Assembly (NCBI RefSeq): GCF_000013225.1
Contig: NC_007776.1
Coordinates: 2,238,501 to 2,302,500, forward strand
Direction: 5' to 3'
Length of the DNA stretch: 64,000 nucleotides
From: Synechococcus sp. JA-2-3B'a(2-13)
GTDB taxonomy: Bacteria > Cyanobacteriota > Cyanobacteriia > Thermostichales > Thermostichaceae
The notes under the pieces were generated by a model. The model worked only from the letters and a program-made list of their open reading frames with translations, did not search any database and was not told the origin of the DNA. Of the stretch, positions 61,705 to 64,000 are shown in pieces (the first letter of the stretch is position 1; every line of letters starts with the position of its first letter). A program made the translations under genes and the position numbers.

Positions 61705-62070
61705 TTACAGGTAACGGCTAATGTCTTCTCCTCGCTCCGCCAAAAACGACAAGGCCCGGAAGCGCAGCCCTGCCACCTGGTCGTAGAGGGGGTTGAGCTT
61801 ACACATGGGCGGAATGTGCATCACCTTATGGCCAAACAGCACCACATCTCGCTCAAAGGGGCAGCGGGCCGGGATCCACTGGCAAAGGAAATGGGCCAAG
61901 CGTGGATCGCGGATGCTAAAGTTATCCATAGCCGATTGAATGGGACGCAACGGAGCCTGCAACCAGTCGCGCAGGCGACCCGTGGACTTGAAAAGCACAG
62001 AAGTCATGGAACCAGGCAGCTCCTGAGGAGCTTTGCGAGCACGTTGCCAAGAAATCGTTGTGGAACCCAT
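61705..62070 (-). CDS. Mo-dependent nitrogenase C-terminal-domain protein (Mo-nitro_C)
   Basis: 121 aa. Matches the small family named after the Mo-nitrogenase C-terminal region: PLRPIQSAMDNFSIRDPRLA, then CQWIPARCPFERDVVLFGHK, then HIPPMCKLNPLYDQVAGLRF. Such stand-alone proteins occur in cyanobacteria that do and do not fix nitrogen. No nif genes are in this window. The ATG at 62070 is preceded by a GAGG. Function unknown. Confidence 0.85.
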   Translation of the reverse strand: MGSTTISWQRARKAPQELPGSMTSVLFKSTGRLRDWLQAPLRPIQSAMDNFSIRDPRLAHFLCQWIPARCPFERDVVLFGHKVMHIPPMCKLNPLYDQVAGLRFRALSFLAERGEDISRYL

Positions 62071-62667
62071 AAGCTTTCACCTCAACCTTTGAAGAAGCAG
62101 CAGCCTTTGGTCGGTTACGGCGCGCAAAATTACTAGCCATCGACAATTCTCTGTGTCGAGCTTGTATTCAGGGAAACATTAGCCATCTCTCTTCCCTCTG
62201 TTAGTCTGCCTTCTCCAACGGAAAGCTTGCTTCTGTAAACAAGAATCTCTGCTCAACGTTGTAGAGCTACATGTTTTGTCTCCAAAAGTTAACATGTAAC
62301 GAAAAATACAAAAACTCCTCTGCTCTTGTCTGCTAGCCGATTCACCTGTCAGGATCCCTGAGGTTCCTCAGCTTGAACTTTGGGGCCAGATGGGTATCCA
62401 TCGCTCCTATTTCTAGGATGGAACAAGCCCTTTGGGCGGAGTAGGGGGATCCCCGTAATCACACTTGCCTTGGCAGGGTTGTTTTTCTTTTGATCGAGTT
62501 TGGCTTGGGAGCGTCTCGGTTGGGAGTTACGGAGGATAACAGCCAAGGGATGCCGGCTGCTGGGCGTTCTACAATGCCAGGAGAGATTCCCAGCGGGTGC
62601 ACATCCGGCGGTGGGTTGGGATCACCGATCTTGTCCTTGTCTTTTTTTATTTGATGAGAGGCTGCCC
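62071..62667. other. 597-bp gap upstream of chlB
   Basis: Contains A+T-rich segments (about 62270-62325) suited to promoters for the divergent neighbours. A possible Rho-independent terminator on the plus strand is a CTTGC/GCAGG stem with a T-rich tail at 62464-62489. No coding frame was convincing. Confidence 0.35.
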
Positions 62668-64000
62668 ATGAAATTGGCCTATTGGATGTACGCTGGCCCT
62701 GCCCATATCGGCACGCTGCGGGTGGCCAGCTCCTTCAAAAACGTTCACAGCATCATGCACGCTCCTCTGGGAGACGACTATTTCAACGTGATGCGTTCCA
62801 TGTTGGAGCGAGAGCGGGATTTTACTCCGGTAACCACCAGCGTCGTTGACCGGCAGGTGTTGGCGCGGGGATCCGACGAAAAGGTGATTCGCAACATCGT
62901 CCGCAAAGACGGCGAGGAGCAGCCGGATCTGATCGTCGTCACCCCCACCTGCACCTCTAGCATTTTGCAGGAAGATCTGCATCACTTTGTCCGGCAGGCC
63001 CAGTTGGCCAGTCGCTGCGATGTGGTGCTGGCAGATGTCAACCACTACCGGGTTAACGAATTGCAGGCAGCGGATCGCACCCTGCAGCAGATTGTGGAGT
63101 TCTATATCACCAAAGCTCGCAAAAGCGGTGAGTTAGACGGCCTGCCCCAAAAGACGGAGCGGCCTTCCTGTAACATCCTTGGCATTTCCAGCCTAGGGTT
63201 TCACAATGCCCATGATCTGCGGGAGCTGAAGGCGCTGCTGCGAGATCTGGATATCGATCTCAATCTGGTGATCCCCCAGGGAGCCAGCGTCCACGATCTC
63301 AAACACCTGGGGCGGGCTTGGTTTAATGTGGTGCCCTACCGGGAGCTGGGGCCGATGACAGCTCGCTATCTGCAGCAGGAATTCGGCATGCCTTACATTG
63401 AGATCACCCCGATGGGGGTGGTGGAAACGGCTCGCTTCATCCGCCAGATCCAGCAGATCCTAAACGAGCAAGGGATCCCTGTCGATTATGAAGCCTACAT
63501 CCAGGAGCAAACGCTGCACATTTCCCAAGCGGCCTGGTTTTCCCGCTCCATCGACTGCCAAAACCTAACCGGCAAAAAAGCGGTGGTCTTCGGGGATTCC
63601 ACCCACGCGGCGGCCATCACCAAAATCCTGGCCCGCGAGATGGGGATCCACGTGGTGTGGGCGGGCAGCTATTGCACCTACGATGGAGAGTGGTTCCAGG
63701 CAGAGGTGGGGGAATATTGCGATCAGATCTTGATGACGGAGGATCACACCCGCGTGGCGGACGCCATTGCCCAGGCGGAACCTGCCGCGATTTTCGGCAC
63801 CCAGATGGAGCGGCATGTGGGCAAACGGCTGCGGATCCCTTGTGGGGTCATCTCGGCCCCCATCCACGTGCAGGATTTCCCTATCGGCTACCGGCCCTTT
63901 TTGGGCTACGAGGGCGCCAACCAAATTGTGGACTTGATCTACAACTCCTTTACCCTGGGCATGGAAGATCACCTGTTGGAGATCTTCGGTGGCCACGACA
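62668..64000 (+). CDS. chlB: Light-independent protochlorophyllide reductase subunit B (3' end outside window)
   Basis: Subunit of the nitrogenase-like DPOR complex (ChlL/ChlN/ChlB), which reduces protochlorophyllide in the dark. 444 codons are visible of about 510. It begins [20 protein letters not shown], with GAGAGG upstream. The cluster- and substrate-binding parts show [33 protein letters not shown] and [20 protein letters not shown]. ChlL and ChlN are not visible; in many cyanobacteria ChlB stands apart from them. Confidence 0.96.
   Translation, partial: MKLAYWMYAGPAHIGTLRVASSFKNVHSIMHAPLGDDYFNVMRSMLERERDFTPVTTSVVDRQVLARGSDEKVIRNIVRKDGEEQPDLIVVTPTCTSSILQEDLHHFVRQAQLASRCDVVLADVNHYRVNELQAADRTLQQIVEFYITKARKSGELDGLPQKTERPSCNILGISSLGFHNAHDLRELKALLRDLDIDLNLVIPQGASVHDLKHLGRAWFNVVPYRELGPMTARYLQQEFGMPYIEITPMGVVETARFIRQIQQILNEQGIPVDYEAYIQEQTLHISQAAWFSRSIDCQNLTGKKAVVFGDSTHAAAITKILAREMGIHVVWAGSYCTYDGEWFQAEVGEYCDQILMTEDHTRVADAIAQAEPAAIFGTQMERHVGKRLRIPCGVISAPIHVQDFPIGYRPFLGYEGANQIVDLIYNSFTLGMEDHLLEIFGGHD

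Noticed and set aside
1-64000. CRISPR arrays
   Set aside because: No regularly spaced direct repeats of 25-40 bp were seen. The repeated sequences at 8.8, 23.5, 39.9 and 52.3 kb are mobile-element ends.

Overview
The window reads as one stretch of a cyanobacterial chromosome. The markers are the light-independent protochlorophyllide reductase subunit chlB, the photosystem II assembly factor ycf48, rubredoxin rubA, the pilB-pilT-pilC pilus genes, a TamB-like giant protein, cobalamin genes and glycolate oxidase glcF. The high G+C content, the very frequent palindrome GGGATCCC and the gene content resemble the hot-spring unicellular Synechococcus of the JA-3-3Ab / JA-2-3B'a type. That is recognition from memory and was not checked against a database.

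Layout. 1-4.7 kb: type IV pilus motor and platform (pilC partial, pilT, pilB; minus strand). 4.9-8.8 kb: an acetolactate-synthase-type enzyme diverging from a two-gene enolase-superfamily epimerase / DUF1611 operon. 8.8-10.1 kb: a TnpB-only IS200/IS605-type element. 10.3-18 kb: housekeeping genes (DUF2062, map, ClC channel, nth, murG, ycf48, rubA, FHA protein). 18.2-26.4 kb: tpiA, treY, M48 peptidase, PfkB kinase, ABC exporter. 26.5-36.9 kb: a PAS-GAF-GGDEF protein, L-lactate dehydrogenase, trmB, a CPBP protease, a J-domain/TPR protein, a solute-binding protein, an inositol-phosphatase-family enzyme and a second FHA protein. 36.9-41.6 kb: tRNA-Gln, cobQ, a second unrelated tnpB and glcF. 41.7-47.6 kb: an accessory glycan-type cluster (TPR/GT41 glycosyltransferase, two methyltransferases, a methyltransferase remnant, a radical SAM/SPASM protein). 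48-56.5 kb: acyl-activating enzyme, pcm, GDPD, peroxiredoxin, GNAT, a small unannotated peptide gene, cobI, a STAS protein. 56.8-64 kb: TamB-like protein, Mo-nitrogenase C-terminal-domain protein, chlB (partial).

The most interesting structure is a family of four related mobile elements. One 1.28-kb copy carries tnpB. Three copies of about 220-235 bp have lost tnpB but keep both ends. Each short copy has a -10-like TATAAT followed by about 148-150 bp ending at the element's right end, folding into hairpins that show compensatory changes between copies. This is the layout expected of stand-alone guide (omega) RNA genes, each with a different flanking guide and all lying at gene borders. One abuts the start codon of the second tnpB, one supplies the stop codon of a peptidase gene, and one sits 10 bp upstream of a phosphodiesterase gene in the same orientation.

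A second global signal is the GGGATCCC palindrome, present in almost every gene but scarce or absent in the tnpB element and across much of 41.7-48.3 kb, which marks those stretches as probable later arrivals. All counts and boundaries here were made by eye.
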